This document shows positions 45,287-56,217 of a stretch of 64,000 nucleotides of DNA, in pieces (position 1 is the stretch's first letter; the number at the start of each line of letters is the position of its first letter). Under the pieces are notes generated by a model. The model did no database searches, had not been told where the DNA came from, and saw only the letters and a list, made by a program, of their open reading frames with translations. Source of the stretch: Reticulitermes speratus (taxonomy: Eukaryota; Arthropoda; Insecta; Blattodea; Rhinotermitidae); assembly GCA_021186555.1 (NCBI GenBank), contig JAJKFL010000014.1, positions 41,963,200 through 42,027,199 of the forward strand, written 5' to 3'. The translations under genes and the position numbers were made by a program.

Positions 45287-46411
45287 ATGGATACAACCGC
45301 CGGTACGTCATACGAATCGCCCAATTATTTTGCAGTGCTATCAGACACGGAATCAGACACAGAAACAGCTGAATCTACAAACCCCCCAGCAAAACCAAAA
45401 GAACGAATCCCGCCAATAATGCTATATAGTTATCTAACCAACCATTCACAAACCCTCAAAACCCTTAATGACAAACTAAACAGCCCGGTCGAAATTAAAA
45501 CAAAAACAAACAGACTCCTACTATATACAAAAACAGTAAACGATTATGAGTTGGTATTGCATGAGATCAAAACAGCCAAATTGGCTTATCATACATATCC
45601 GTTAACTAACAAACAAAAACCGAGACTCACACTAAAAGGAATTCCTCCTAATGTAGAAACTGAAGAAATTATGGCAGAACTCACACAGCTACGATTGCAG
45701 GTGGCCAATATTCGACAGATAACACGAAGAGACAAAACGACATCACAGATACTCCAGCAATACCCGGTATTTATAGTCACATTTAGAGAAGGAACCGACC
45801 TCAGAGAAGTGTATAAGATAAAAAAAAACCTATGCCATTGCATAATAAAATGGGAGAAGTACCGTGCAAAACGTCCCATACAGCAATGTTTCAATTGCCA
45901 AAAATACGGACACTCCTCGACGTACTGTGGACTGCCAGCTAAATGCGTGAAATGCAAGCAAGCACACCAGACTCAAAGTTGTCAAAAGCCACCTTCCGAA
46001 CCCCCCGCATGTGTAAACTGCGGAGGCGAGCACCCGGCGAATTACACCGGCTGCCCAGTGTATAAGAAGGTGCTAGAAGCTAGGACCCGGAAAAGACTCA
46101 CCCACCGAAAGAGAACATCACAACAAGCCCCAACACGGACGTCTTTCCCATCATTGGGACAACACCAGAGGAACAACAGTGCAACCCGTACGTGGGCCCA
46201 AGTGGCGGCCCAAAACCAAGACCGCCAGGAAGAGACATCCCTGCCGTCACTCCTCCGAGCACTAAAATCTATATTAGGCGCCCTCAATTTACAAACGATA
46301 GGTGTTGCGCTACAGACATTAGCGACACGACTACAAGATGCGAACACCCCGATGGATAAGATGATGTTACTCCTAGAAACAACGATGACATTGTTAGTGC
46401 CATCCCCATAA
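45287..46411 (+). CDS. Jockey-clade LINE ORF1 (Gag-like nucleic-acid-binding protein)
   Basis: The 374-codon ORF is intact, starting MDTTAGTSYESPNYFAVL. Residues about 110-195 (LKGIPPNVETEEIMAEL ... VFIVTFREGTDLREVYKI ... CIIKWEKYRAKRP) resemble the PRE_C2HC domain of Jockey/TART-type Gag proteins. Three zinc knuckles follow: CFNCQKYGHSSTYC (201-214, CX2CX4HX4C), CVKCKQAHQTQSC (220-232) and CVNCGGEHPANYTGC (242-256). The tail is basic, then hydrophobic. ORF1 proteins of this clade bind the element RNA and take part in forming the retrotransposition particle. The stop at 46409-46411 overlaps the region where the ORF2 frame begins. ORF1 is intact although ORF2 is badly damaged, so this copy could only move if supplied with ORF2 protein in trans. 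Confidence 0.9.
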   Translation: MDTTAGTSYESPNYFAVLSDTESDTETAESTNPPAKPKERIPPIMLYSYLTNHSQTLKTLNDKLNSPVEIKTKTNRLLLYTKTVNDYELVLHEIKTAKLAYHTYPLTNKQKPRLTLKGIPPNVETEEIMAELTQLRLQVANIRQITRRDKTTSQILQQYPVFIVTFREGTDLREVYKIKKNLCHCIIKWEKYRAKRPIQQCFNCQKYGHSSTYCGLPAKCVKCKQAHQTQSCQKPPSEPPACVNCGGEHPANYTGCPVYKKVLEARTRKRLTHRKRTSQQAPTRTSFPSLGQHQRNNSATRTWAQVAAQNQDRQEETSLPSLLRALKSILGALNLQTIGVALQTLATRLQDANTPMDKMMLLLETTMTLLVPSP

Positions 46412-47471
46412 GAAAAAACATACGAATGGTACAATGGAATGCCAATTCTATCATACAAAAAAAAACACGAATTAGAAGACTTCCTAACAAGCAACCGAAT
46501 AGACGTGGCAGCAATTTGTGAAACCAAATTAACCCCGAGACGCAAACTAAAAATCCCGGGCTATTCAATATATAGACAAGACCGCAACGCACATTGAGGG
46601 GATGTGTTACTACTTATCCACAATGAAATTCAACACGACAACATCCAACTAGCAGGAAAGATGGACATGGAACAGGTAGCGGTCATCATACACTCCCCCC
46701 CGGATAAAAGAATATTGATAGTGTCTGGATATAACCCCCCAAACAGGAAACTAAGGATACAAGACCTAAATACAATCTTCGACACAACAATACCAGTAGT
46801 GCTGCTTGGAGACCTAAACAGTAAAAACATAGCATGGAATTGCGAAACAACGAACACAAACGGACGAATACTCATGGACTACTGTAGCGAGCAAACAGTA
46901 AATATACTTCATCCAGAGTACCCCACCTATTTCCCTACACGGGGGCAACCTAGCGTATTAGATCTATCACTAACAAGGGGATGTACAGCTTCTGCCCCAA
47001 TATCCATACCGACCTTATCATCGGACCATAATCCGGTGGTTTTCAAAATCAGATGGACTCCTGCAGTAACAAGACCACAATTGCAATAAGACTATCAAGC
47101 GGCTAACTGGAAACAATACCAAGATCACCTTGACCAACTACTGAAACGCATCCCGCGGATAACGACTACTCAAGACATAGATAGGGTACTGCATGTATTA
47201 ACAGCAGCGGTAAAAATAGCGGCAGATACATCGATACCAAAACGCGCTACCACAGCAGGCACGGTCAAAACACCGCCAGACATAAGAGTAATGATGAAAC
47301 TACGAAATAATATACGTAGAAGATATCAACTCACCCGAAGTGAAGTACATAGAAGGTGCATGTACCTACTCAGTCGTATGATTACCACCAAATGAAGACA
47401 TATCGCCAGGACAAATGGACATCATTTCTACGAACGTTACACCCTATCAATACTCAGCTATGGAGAGTAAC
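46412..47471 (+). pseudogene. LINE ORF2, endonuclease domain (broken)
   Basis: This encodes an apurinic/apyrimidinic-type endonuclease: IRMVQWNANSI, then (after a frameshift in the A-run near 46458) VAAICETKLTPRRKLKIPGY, VSGYNPPNRKL, VVLLGDLNSKNIAWNC, and SSDHNPVVFKI. The catalytic Glu of ETK, the GDLN Asp/Asn and the SDH pair are all visible. Damage: a frameshift near 46458, a TGA near 46595, a TAA at 47087 and a further frame loss near 47395. This enzyme nicks target DNA to prime reverse transcription. The linker to the RT domain is interrupted at 47472 by a SINE. Confidence 0.88.
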
Positions 47472-47481
47472 CCGTTATTTT

Positions 47482-47764
47482 GGCCGTGCCATGGCTCAGG
47501 CGGTTAGTCGCCGGCCTCTCACCACGGAGGCCCGGGTTCGATCCCAGGTCAAGTCCATGTGAGATTTGTGGTGGACAAAGTGGCACTGGGACAGGTTTTT
47601 CTCCGAGTTGTCGGTTTTCCCCTGTCAATTTCATTCCACTGGTGCTCCATTAATTGTAAAACTTGGTAAAAAACTGCTCATCTTCATCACAGGGGTTGCA
47701 CAATAAGCCTTAAGGCTGCGGTGCGTCCGTAGCATCAGCTGCGGGGCCCCCTCACAAAAAAAAA
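47482..47764 (+). mobile_element. SINE family C inserted in LINE ORF2
   Basis: A box TGGCTCAGGCGG, B box GGTTCGATCC, body GTGGTGGACAAAGTGGCACT and tail AAAAAAAAA. It is flanked by the exact target-site duplication CCGTTATTTT at 47472-47481 and 47765-47774. The LINE reading continues on the far side, so the SINE arrived after the LINE. Confidence 0.92.
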
Positions 47765-47774
47765 CCGTTATTTT

Positions 47775-48992
47775 AAAAATGCACGTAGCCCAATTCCACC
47801 ACTAATACACCAGAATACTCAATATTATAGGCACATGAAAAAGCTGACATATTAGCGGAGCAATTTGAGACCACGCATGGGTTGACCAACCCTCAGAAGA
47901 TAACATGGCACGCAGAGGCAATAGAAAAATTGGTCAGAAAAGTTAGCCAGAGGATGAGGAAAAGGATTGAAGTGAAACGAAACATCACACAGACAGAAGT
48001 ACAAGAGCAAATTCGGAAAATCAAAAGAAGAAAAGCCCCGGGAGATGATGGAATATCAAATACCATAATCTGTAACTTTACTCCAACTACGATCAGGCAT
48101 CTGACGGTAATCTTCAAAGCAATGTTACAATTAGGCTACTTTCCAAACGCAGTGGAAACACGCAGATATACTGGCAATTCCCAAACCGACTAAACCGCCT
48201 CAAGACCCGGACTCATACAGACCAATAAGTCTCCTACCAGCATTGAGTAAAGTGATGGAGAGAATGGTGGAAAAAAGAGTAGCAAGATACGATAGACAGA
48301 ACAAAATTATACCCGACGAACAATTTGGATTCAGAAGAGGGCATTCCACCACAGCTCAATTAGCGCGTATTACAGATGATATAACACATGGATTCAACGT
48401 AAATAAACACACAGGAATGGTTTTACTAGATATAGAAAAAGCATACGACACCATATGGACAAACGGGCTGATCTATAAACTAATTAATTTGGGCTTTCCG
48501 GAGTATATAACGCTTTTCCTAATGTCATACCTACATCAACCAACATTCTCAGTAAGTCTCTCTGGGTACCATTCCACACATAAAAACATCACGGCGGGAC
48601 TACCACAGGGAGCTGTTCTTTCACCGATACTCTTCACATTATATACGGCCGATATACCAAAAATACCCCACATTCAGTTGGCTTTGTTTGCGGACGACAC
48701 GGCACTATACACACAATCATGGAGAACCGACACAATAACAAGACGACTCACCGTTGCTGTAAACAGGCTACACTCATACTTTGCGCGGTGGCGACTCAAA
48801 GTAAACCCTTCAAAAACAGACGCAATAATCTTCACCAGAAGAAGACCACACACACCTAAACAGATTATGATGGAGGAAGTGGAAGTACCGTGGTCACAGG
48901 AAGTGGAAGTACCGTGGTCACAGGAAGTGGAAGTACCGTGGTCACAGGAAGTGAAATACTTGGACCTTCAATTAACATCCACATTAAACTAC
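47775..48992 (+). pseudogene. LINE ORF2, reverse transcriptase domain (broken)
   Basis: RT blocks in order: KIKRRKAPGDDGISN (fingers), then after a frameshift near 48170 DSYRPISLLPALSKVMERM, PDEQFGFRRGHSTTAQ, VLLDIEKAYDTIW (motif A, catalytic Asp), ITAGLPQGAVLSPILF (motif B), LALFADDTALY (motif C, FADD with both catalytic Asp) and LKVNPSKTDAIIF (motif D/E). The catalytic core from 48243 onward is uninterrupted. A 24-bp unit (peptide EVEVPWSQ) is triplicated in frame at 48880-48955, just before the KYLDL block where related proteins have one short linker. A 272-bp element interrupts the thumb at 48993. Confidence 0.92.
48880..48955 (+). repeat. 24-bp triplication inside the RT frame
   Basis: Three perfect copies of GAAGTGGAAGTACCGTGG followed by TCACAG lie head to tail, followed by a partial GAAGTGAA. 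Identity between copies is complete, so the expansion is recent relative to the rest of this decayed LINE, or is an alignment slip in assembly. Confidence 0.92.
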
Positions 48993-49264
48993 TATAACCG
49001 AACTTTGCTGGTTACATTTTATTAATTTGATATACATCAAATTAAGAGACTGTTCTCTTCAAAAAGGTTAACTCTGTTTATTTTTTATTACAATACAAAG
49101 TTAGCACAAAACCATCCGTCTACTCTTTTCCTTTTACTCCCGCCAACTGACTCGGGACACCTGGTCCCTTGTCGTTGCTGCTATTTTTAGACGAGTGGAA
49201 GGGGAGAGCCGAACTGCTCCAACAATACTAGCATTTAATAATGTTTCAATAATGTTCGGCTACA
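48993..49264 (-). mobile_element. 272-bp insertion, solo LTR or short DNA transposon
   Basis: Bounded by CTAC at 48989-48992 and 49265-49268 (4-bp target-site duplication). Ends are an 11-bp imperfect inverted repeat: TATAACCGAAC on the left and GTTCGGCTACA on the right. In minus orientation it starts TGTAGCCGAAC and contains an AATAAA-type signal (AATAAAAAATAAACAG) in its second half. This fits a solo long terminal repeat of a gypsy-like element, but a non-autonomous DNA transposon is not excluded. The flanking RT frame is compatible across the site if one CTAC copy is counted. Confidence 0.7.
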
Positions 49265-49720
49265 CTACACACCCCACACCAAACTAGCGACAAGAAAGGC
49301 AATAGGGATACTGGTGCAAATATTCCCTCTTCTAGCAAAGGAATCAACACTATCAGTAGCCACGAAACTGCAAATCTACAAGGCTGTCATCAGATCAACA
49401 TTGACATATGCGGCGCAGACGTGGTGCTCAATAAGTAAATCGACATACCGCAATCTGGAGGTTGTTCAAAATAAATATATACGTGTTATCGCCAATGTCC
49501 CACGTGGAACGCCCATATCACAACTTCTAGGAACCGTGGGAGTGAAAGAAATACAGACCTATGTCCGAAGAATAGCAGAACGGTTTTACGCCAAATGTTA
49601 CCTAAATCCTAAACCGTTGGTAGGCGCAATCAGGCAATATACACTTAATGATCTGCAAAGACGTTACAGAAGATATAAACACAAGCGGTCCAACCACTGC
49701 TTGCTGTGAGTAGCGAAGGT
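49265..49720 (+). pseudogene. LINE ORF2, C-terminal part
   Basis: Continues the RT thumb and tail: HTKLATRKAIGILVQIFPLL, then KLQIYKAVIRSTLTYAAQTW, LEVVQNKYIRVIANVPRG and IAERFYAKCY, a typical Jockey-type C-terminus. It ends at a TGA at 49707-49709. The 3' untranslated region probably extends into 49720-49990; the true end is not marked by a clear poly-A tail. Confidence 0.88.
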
Positions 49721-49989
49721 TAGAACTCGACTCAAATATCTTTTCCGCGACGCAGAGACCGAAATCAGTCAGCCCCCACTACTCCCTTTCTGTCCTTTTA
49801 GCATCACCGTTGTTGCTACATCAGTCATTTTCCTTTCAGCCACCGTCCTGAGAAGGATATTTAGTAGCGTATAGGAGTGGGAGGTATTTGTCTTTACGTT
49901 ATAACAACGTGGCAGCGTTGCGTTGATTGCCCAGGTCTGGGTAGTGCGCTATTGCCAAGTCGAAATAAACCGTTCCCAATATATGCTCC

Positions 49990-50840
49990 GTTAGTAATAC
50001 GTTTAAACGATGTTACCTCTGTGAAAATTGAAAGAGAGTGACTATGTGGCAAACATGGTGCAAGGAGCCCTCTACCTTTGCACTTAGCTCCGCCCCTTCC
50101 TCTCTCTCTACATTTTTCCTCGCGCAGGACTCGGAAAAATTATATGTGTCGCATTATAATAGGTTGTGTTTTTTGTTTGCTAATATGTACTTTTCACTAC
50201 TCCCACCAATCGATGAATGTCGTGCAACAACTAGTGAGCAGGGGACAAGTTCCCGCATATGTAGAGAGGTATGAACGCTGGTAAAAGGAACGACGGAAGC
50301 CAAGATTATGTAACAAATTCGTACCTGCACTACGATAATAAAGCTTTCTATCTTTTAAGAAAAAAAAAACTAAGGCTACAGATACGCACACTGATAATAT
50401 GTAATACTTATTGCTTTGCCACAGCAACAATGGTTATGCGAACGCGCCTCAATTTTACGTTATATGTACATTGTCTTTTTTTTCAGTTATATGCATCGAC
50501 TGTGATAACGAACGTATCAACTACATCCGTTTGTTGCTAATTCGTATTAATCTTCAGGCAATTAGGTCCGTATCTGCCAGTACTGTATTTGCACGCAATG
50601 AGTCGTGTTTGTAAAATCACACCCACGTGTAAACACGTGCTTCTATTCGTAGAAACTCCGCATATATGTGACATGGCCTAGTCTGATTGTTCACACGTAG
50701 GGTCTACGCGCCTACCACACTGAACGTCGTCACATCCTAAAAGACTTTTATCACAATATTCACCGCCGTCATGACCTCCAACGCTGTCCTTGATACGGGC
50801 GTGAAAGACAATACATACTCCTGCCGACTCACGAGATCAG
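49990..50840. other. Intergenic sequence, no recognised gene
   Basis: Several overlapping 60-90-codon frames occur on both strands between 50038 and 50614, but without recognisable motifs or splice pairs. No repeat is evident. Confidence 0.4.
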
Positions 50841-50844
50841 CTTT

Positions 50845-50985
50845 GACCTTGACATTGGTAGAGTGGGGGAAGCTCAGACCCTTACCATATTTATGTCCAG
50901 CAATCGATGTATTCCAGCTGAAAAATGCATTGGGCTGTTGAAGTAAAGTTGTATCTTGTGCCTGCGAGTTAGTATCATTATTTTC
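50845..50985 (+). repeat. Dispersed 370-bp repeat, fragment copy 3
   Basis: Diverged match to the first third of the copies at 34465 and 38830 (TTTGACCTTGACATTGGTAG, AAATGCATTGGGCTG, TTGTATCTTGTGCCTGCGAG). A poly-G run follows at 51001-51013. Confidence 0.5.
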
Positions 50986-51014
50986 TTATGCGTTTCATTT
51001 GGGGGGGGGGGGGA

Positions 51015-51185
51015 CTGTGCATAAATCACAAATTACACACCAACAAAATGCACTATGTTTCCACTTTTTATTCTTTAACTCCTACACATGTTTCAGCATT
51101 TATAAGGCCATCTTCAGGGGGGGCTCGTAATTTGTAATGTGTAATTTGTGAGTTTTTTTAAAAAAAACTGCACGGTGAAGATAAT
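51015..51185 (-). mobile_element. Short foldback-type repeat with hammerhead-like core
   Basis: The minus strand at 51120-51079 reads CCCCTGAAGATGG, a hairpin and GCTGAAACATGTGTAGGAG. About 45 nt downstream comes TAGTGCATTTTGTTGGTGTG. Outer sequences are inverted (ATCACAAATTACACA on the left, TGTGTAATTTGTGA on the right). It ends in CTGCACGGTGAAG, the same 3' signature (TGCACGGTG) as the elements at 61840-61920 and 62391-63184. Confidence 0.6.
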
Positions 51186-51364
51186 ATAAAATTGTGCACA
51201 AAGTCTACTTTAGCCCTATTATCAAATAAACGCCTATCAAATTGTTAACAAGTAGTGACAGAAGTATTGATACTTTTCTAACAGCTACTGAATGCTTTTT
51301 CCGAAAGGTTAACCCTGACAAAAGGGACTCGACAGATACTGTCGCATTCCAAGATTTTCTAGTC

Positions 51365-51883
51365 CAGTGGTATTCAACCTGGGGTACGCGTACCCCTGGG
51401 GGTACGCGAAGACATCTTAAGGGGTACGTAAAATTGTAAAAAAAAATAAATATATTATTTCATGATAAACACTGAATAATCAGGGCCAGATTTAGGGTTA
51501 GCCACAAGAGACCCGGACGTAAGGACATGCGATTTGCGAGCGCCATTTTTTCTCTCTCCTTTATGCGATTCTTATCTGGGCGGCTAGTTTCATTTTATTC
51601 CACACAGTGCATATAATTTTGCTTTGCTAAAATACATTTGTTCCTTTATTAATTTTTATACGATAGACAATAATATATTTGTTATTTAATAGCTTGACTC
51701 TCCTTTTTCTCATTTAAAACTTATTATTTAATACATTATTTTGGATGTAATTTAATTAACTTATTTTAGATGTAGGTTATAGACTATGTATAACGTGAAT
51801 TATGTATCAACAACTTTGGGGGTACAAAGTTGAAGAGAAATTATATCTGGGGGTACGCGAACAAAAAACTTTGAATACCGCTG
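51365..51883. mobile_element. Non-autonomous hAT-type element, 519 bp
   Basis: Terminal inverted repeats CAGTGGTATTCAAC (left) and TTGAATACCGCTG (right), followed inward by GGGGTACGCG phrases at both ends. Flanked by TTCTAGTC (51357-51364) and TGCTAGTC (51884-51891), an 8-bp duplication with one mismatch as expected for hAT transposases. AT-rich interior without coding capacity, so it depends on an autonomous partner for movement. Confidence 0.85.
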
Positions 51884-52046
51884 TGCTAGTCAATCGGAAA
51901 AGTACATGGTCAAATCATCGTGTTCGCGGGACATAAACTGGAAAGGGTGACAGAGTATAAAACCACAGTAGTTTATAAGGGACTTGATAAAACAGTGGAA
52001 GACAGTATTTCACAGTATAGAGTATCCGCTTTTCCGTGCCCCTGAG

Positions 52047-52392
52047 CACGTCATCTGTCGCAGCACGTCATCTGTCACAGCACGTCATCTGTCACAGCAC
52101 GTCATCTGTCACAGCACGTCATCTGTCACAGCACGTCATCTGTCACAGCACGTCATCTGTCACAGCACGTCATCTGTCACAGCACGTCATCTGTCACAGC
52201 ACGTCATCTGTCACAGCACGTCATCTGTCACAGCACGTCATCTGTCACAGCACGTCATCTGTCACAGCACGTCATCTGTCACAGCACGTCATCTGTCACA
52301 GCACGTCATCTGTCGCAGCACGTCATCTGTCACAGCACGTCATCTGTCACAGCACGTCATCTGTCACAGCACGTCATCTGTCACAGCACGTC
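52047..52392 (+). repeat. 17-bp tandem repeat, about 20 copies
   Basis: Perfect or near-perfect CACGTCATCTGTCACAG units; two units have CGCAG instead of CACAG (near 52058 and 52313). 17 is not a multiple of 3, so the two overlapping open frames here are artefacts of the absence of stops. There is no spacer variation, so it is not a CRISPR array. Confidence 0.97.
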
Positions 52393-52601
52393 CACTCGAT
52401 GTCGAATTTCTATGCGATAAAGCTGCCGCGTCCGAGGACAAGATAAAGGGGACACACCTGTAGATGACTGAAATTATGAACACTTCTACAGCTTCATGAT
52501 CGGGATTGTGTGTAAACCGAAAACCCCCGAGAAACAGGAGGAGCTACAGAAGAAGAATTAGTAGACAAAGATGGTTGAGAATAGGAGGGAGACTCGAATG
52601 T

Positions 52602-53924
52602 ATGTGGGACCTTATCACCATAAGATGGCACTCCAAGTTATGTGGGACCTTATCACCATAAGATGGCACTCCAAGTTATGTGGGACCTTATCACCATAAG
52701 ATGGCACTCCAAGTTATGTGGGACCTTATCACCATAAGATGGCACTCCAAGTTATGTGGCACCTTATCACCATAAGATGGCACTCCAAGTTATGTGGGAC
52801 CTTATCACCATAAGATGGCACTCCAAGTTATGTGGCACCTTATCACCATAAGATGGCACTCCAAGTTATGTGGGACCTTATCACCATAAGATGGCACTCC
52901 AAGTTATGTGGCACCTTATCACCATAAGATGGCACTCCAAGTTATGTGGCACCTTATCACCATAAGATGGCACTCCAAGTTATGTGGCACCTTATCACCA
53001 TAAGATGGCACTCCAAGTTATGTGGGACCTTATCACCATAAGATGGCACTCCAAGTTATGTGGGACCTTATCACCATAAGATGGCACTCCAAGTTATGTG
53101 GGACCTTATCACCATAAGATGGCACTCCAAGTTATGTGGCACCTTATCACCATAAGATGGCACTCCAAGTTATGTGGCACCTTATCACCATAAGATGGCA
53201 CTCCAAGTTATGTGGCACCTTATCACCATAAGATGGCACTCCAAGTTATGTGGGACCTTATCACCATAAGATGGCACTCCAAGTTATGTGGGACCTTATC
53301 ACCATAAGATGGCACTCCAAGTTATGTGGCACCTTATCACCATAAGATGCACTCCAAGTTATGTGGGACCTTATCACCATAAGATGGCACTCCAAGTTAT
53401 GTGGCACCTTATCACCATAAGATGGCACTCCAAGTTATGTGGGACCTTATCACCATAAGATGGCACTCCAAGTTATGTGGGACCTTATCACCATAAGATG
53501 GCACTCCAAGTTATGTGGGACCTTATCACCATAAGATGGCACTCCAAGTTATGTGGGACCTTATCACCATAAGATGGCACTCCAAGTTATGTGGGACCTT
53601 ATCACCATAAGATGGCACTCCAAGTTATGTGGGACCTTATCACCATAAGATGGCACTCCAAGTTATGTGGGACCTTATCACCATAAGATGGCACTCCAAG
53701 TTATGTGGGACCTTATCACCATAAGATGGCACTCCAAGTTATGTGGGACCTTATCACCATAAGATGGCACTCCAAGTTATGTGGGACCTTATCACCATAA
53801 GATGGCACTCCAAGTTATGTGGGACCTTATCACCATAAGATGGCACTCCAAGTTATGTGGCACCTTATCACCATAAGATGGCACTCCAAGTTATGTGGCA
53901 CCTTATCACCATAAAATGGCACTT
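52602..53924 (+). repeat. 38-bp tandem repeat, about 35 copies
   Basis: Units of ATGTGGGACCTTATCACC, ATAAGATGGCACTCCAAGTT with almost no variation except one site, GGGACC versus GGCACC, that alternates along the array. One unit (near 53349) lacks a base and the last two are diverged. CTTAT...ATAAG forms a small dyad in each unit. Confidence 0.97.
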
Positions 53925-53984
53925 CCTCAGGCTGCGGGTAAAGATAATCTGGAGATATAGAGGGTATTTACGAATATATTGAAT

Positions 53985-54275
53985 AAGCAGTCGCGGACAG
54001 CAGACAAGGGGTGGTCCTCCGGCTTGGAGTTTCGGCGAGGAGCTAATAATTCTTCGCCGTAAAAGCTCGACAAGTTACGAAATGTCGCGCAGGGCCTCGG
54101 AAGCGGAGAGGTAGGAAGATACTATTAAAATGGTTCTTAAGTAAATAGGACGGGGAGGCGTGGACTGGATTTTGCTGGTTCAGGATAAGGAAAAGTGGCG
54201 GGCTGTTGTGAATACGGTAATGAACCTTCAGGTTTCATGAAATGCTGGGAAATTTATTGATCACATTATTTGTTC
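53985..54275 (+). pseudogene. LINE 3'-end relic 1 (GVDWI...VVNTVMNL)
   Basis: 54149-54215 encodes RGGVDWILLVQDKEKWRAVV, then NTVMNLQVS, the tail segment of a LINE ORF known from many insect genomes (GVDWI-LAQDRD-WRA-VNTVMNL). The preceding 54000-54110 resembles another piece of the same element. Same strand and same end point as relics 2-4. Confidence 0.6.
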
Positions 54276-55680
54276 TGAAGTTTACTCTGATGTATGTAGT
54301 TTGTAATTAGTAATGAGTTTGTAATTAGTAATGAGGCTACTGGGACGGCATATAAGTGGGGAATTGGGGGGGGGGTACCTGACTGAAATAAGAAGGGGGA
54401 ATAGAACAAGACGTACAATGTACGTATAACGTAACACTGACTGGCGATGGTGTAACCACTGTTGCCGTGAACACGCAACAACACATTTTGTATTTTTTCC
54501 CCCGTATTATCTCACGAATGGCACGATTTTCGGAAAATTTATTGAAGATAAATGTGTTTTTTATATTATTCCTACAATTTTTCTCTAACATATTACTCAT
54601 TTTAAGAAGAATTCAGCGAGATATTATCATAAACGTACATAGGTCTTCATGTAAATTACCAATTATTCTTGTCAGATTGTAATAAAATTTGAATTTTCTC
54701 GACATATTTTCGGAAAACCCTCAAATATCAAATTTCATGAAAATCCGTCCAGTGGGAACCGAGTTTTTTCATGCGTACAGACAGACATTACGAAGCTAAT
54801 AGTCGCTTTTCGCAATGTTGCGAACGCAAATTAAAATAAGACGGAGAAGATGACAGGAAACAGAAGAATTAGACGGACAAGGAGGAAAGTAAACGGTAGA
54901 ATGAGGCGGATAATGAGACGTGAAAGGATTAAAGCATGGTAGACAAAAAGGGCAAGATACATAGCAGAATGGAAACGACTGGGATGATAAGAAGAAGAAT
55001 AAAAGTATGTGAGAACCAAAAAGACAAACAATATCGAAACTTACTCTCCATTGTGTCTGGTGTTCGTACACTCTGCGACGGCTACACACTTTGCAACACT
55101 TGATCGACGCCCAGCCGTCGACTTACTGTCTTACCTTAGTGAACAAATACGGCACGAAAAGTGTCGTTAAATAATCATAACACCACTATCCATTCTTCCT
55201 TATTCACCATTTATAAACACCGTTCATAAACACTGTCATGTTTCTCCTTCGAAGACAAGAACCACTACAGTCGATCCAGCTTCTTTTAATTGCCACACAA
55301 ACAAAAATGAGTGTCATTCACAATACTCCGTCCATGATGACAACCGATAATCCTAACCACTAGGTTCTGTGTGTGAAATAACGGCAAAACTAATACAAAG
55401 CACAGAGGAGCTATCTTATCTACACTTGACACTGGCGAGAGGTAAACTGTAGTCTGCTGACAAGCACTTGTTAACAAAAGATGGCCGGAAAATTTCCGTG
55501 ACGTGACTGTGAGAGCAGGCCACTCTCTCCCAATTATCTTATCTCTTCACATCATTCAACCTGCGTTATCTGCAACACAAAACAATACTCAACAAAGATA
55601 CAATTTAACTAACTCTCCAGATAACAGTACTAAGACATCCTCACAATCTCTCCCCATACACGAATTCAATATTAACCTCG
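54276..55680. other. Intergenic sequence with a retroelement-tail phrase
   Basis: 54700-54800 contains AAATTTCATGAAAATCCGTC followed by a GTACAGACAGACA phrase, which I recall as a frequent insect repeat tail. A poly-G run lies at 54367-54375. 54830-54990 is purine-rich. No gene is recognised. Confidence 0.4.
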
Positions 55681-55682
55681 CC

Positions 55683-55800
55683 GCGGGTCGTGTCATGACT
55701 CAGGCCAGTCGGTCACCACGGAAGCCCGAGTTCGATCACATACCATCCCTGTGGGATTTACGGTGAACAAAGTGGCACAGGGACAGGTTTGACGGAAAAC
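55683..55800 (+). mobile_element. SINE family C, truncated copy
   Basis: Head-proximal part only: CATGACTCAGGCCAGTCGGT, GAGTTCGATCAC (decayed B box), GGTGAACAAAGTGGCACAGG. The 3' half is missing, and a related 3' fragment appears at 56680-56760 (GTCAATATCATTCC). Confidence 0.72.
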
Positions 55801-55969
55801 GTCTTACTCCGCGGGTCCGGTATGGGGGGAAACTATGCGAAAGTCGATGTTACGATTTTGTGTATACCACACAAAATCTTAATAACTTTAAAACTATAAC
55901 GCATATCCAAGTAAGCAATACACGGTTTAAAAGAGCAAGGATGAAAGAATGTTACGCGACATTAACCTT

Positions 55970-56217
55970 GAGCGCGTGACGTCACACGCCGCCACAAGAT
56001 GGTCGCCTATTTGGAGTGGAAAATTACCGGTTCGCCGCGCGGCAAAATTAGTATAGCTCGGGAACGCGTACGCGTAGGACGTTGTGTGAGGTGTCGTTTA
56101 ACAGAGCTCGACGAGTACTATAAAATAAAACACTAATAGTGACAATAGTGAAAGAACTTGAAAAAATAACAGTGAGAAAGTGTTGAACTTGGACAAATTT
56201 TCCCTAAACTTTCAGAA
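55970..56217 (+). promoter_or_regulatory. CpG-rich, promoter-like segment
   Basis: Locally GC- and CpG-rich within AT-rich DNA. It holds a palindromic cAMP-response-type element TGACGTCA (55977-55984), an AAGATGG motif of YY1 type (55995-56001), and clustered CGCG/ACGCGT. It precedes a small open frame at 56218. It could be the 5' region of a mobile element rather than a host promoter. Confidence 0.35.

Noticed and set aside
50038-50614. Cluster of small open frames after the LINE
   Set aside because: Overlapping on both strands with no motif; no evidence for any.
51984-52463. 159- and 136-codon frames over the 17-bp repeat
   Set aside because: Pure products of the repeat, in overlapping phases.
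52602-53924. CRISPR-like regularity of the 38-bp (and 17-bp) arrays
   Set aside because: Units are contiguous with no variable spacers, and the sequence is from an insect genome.
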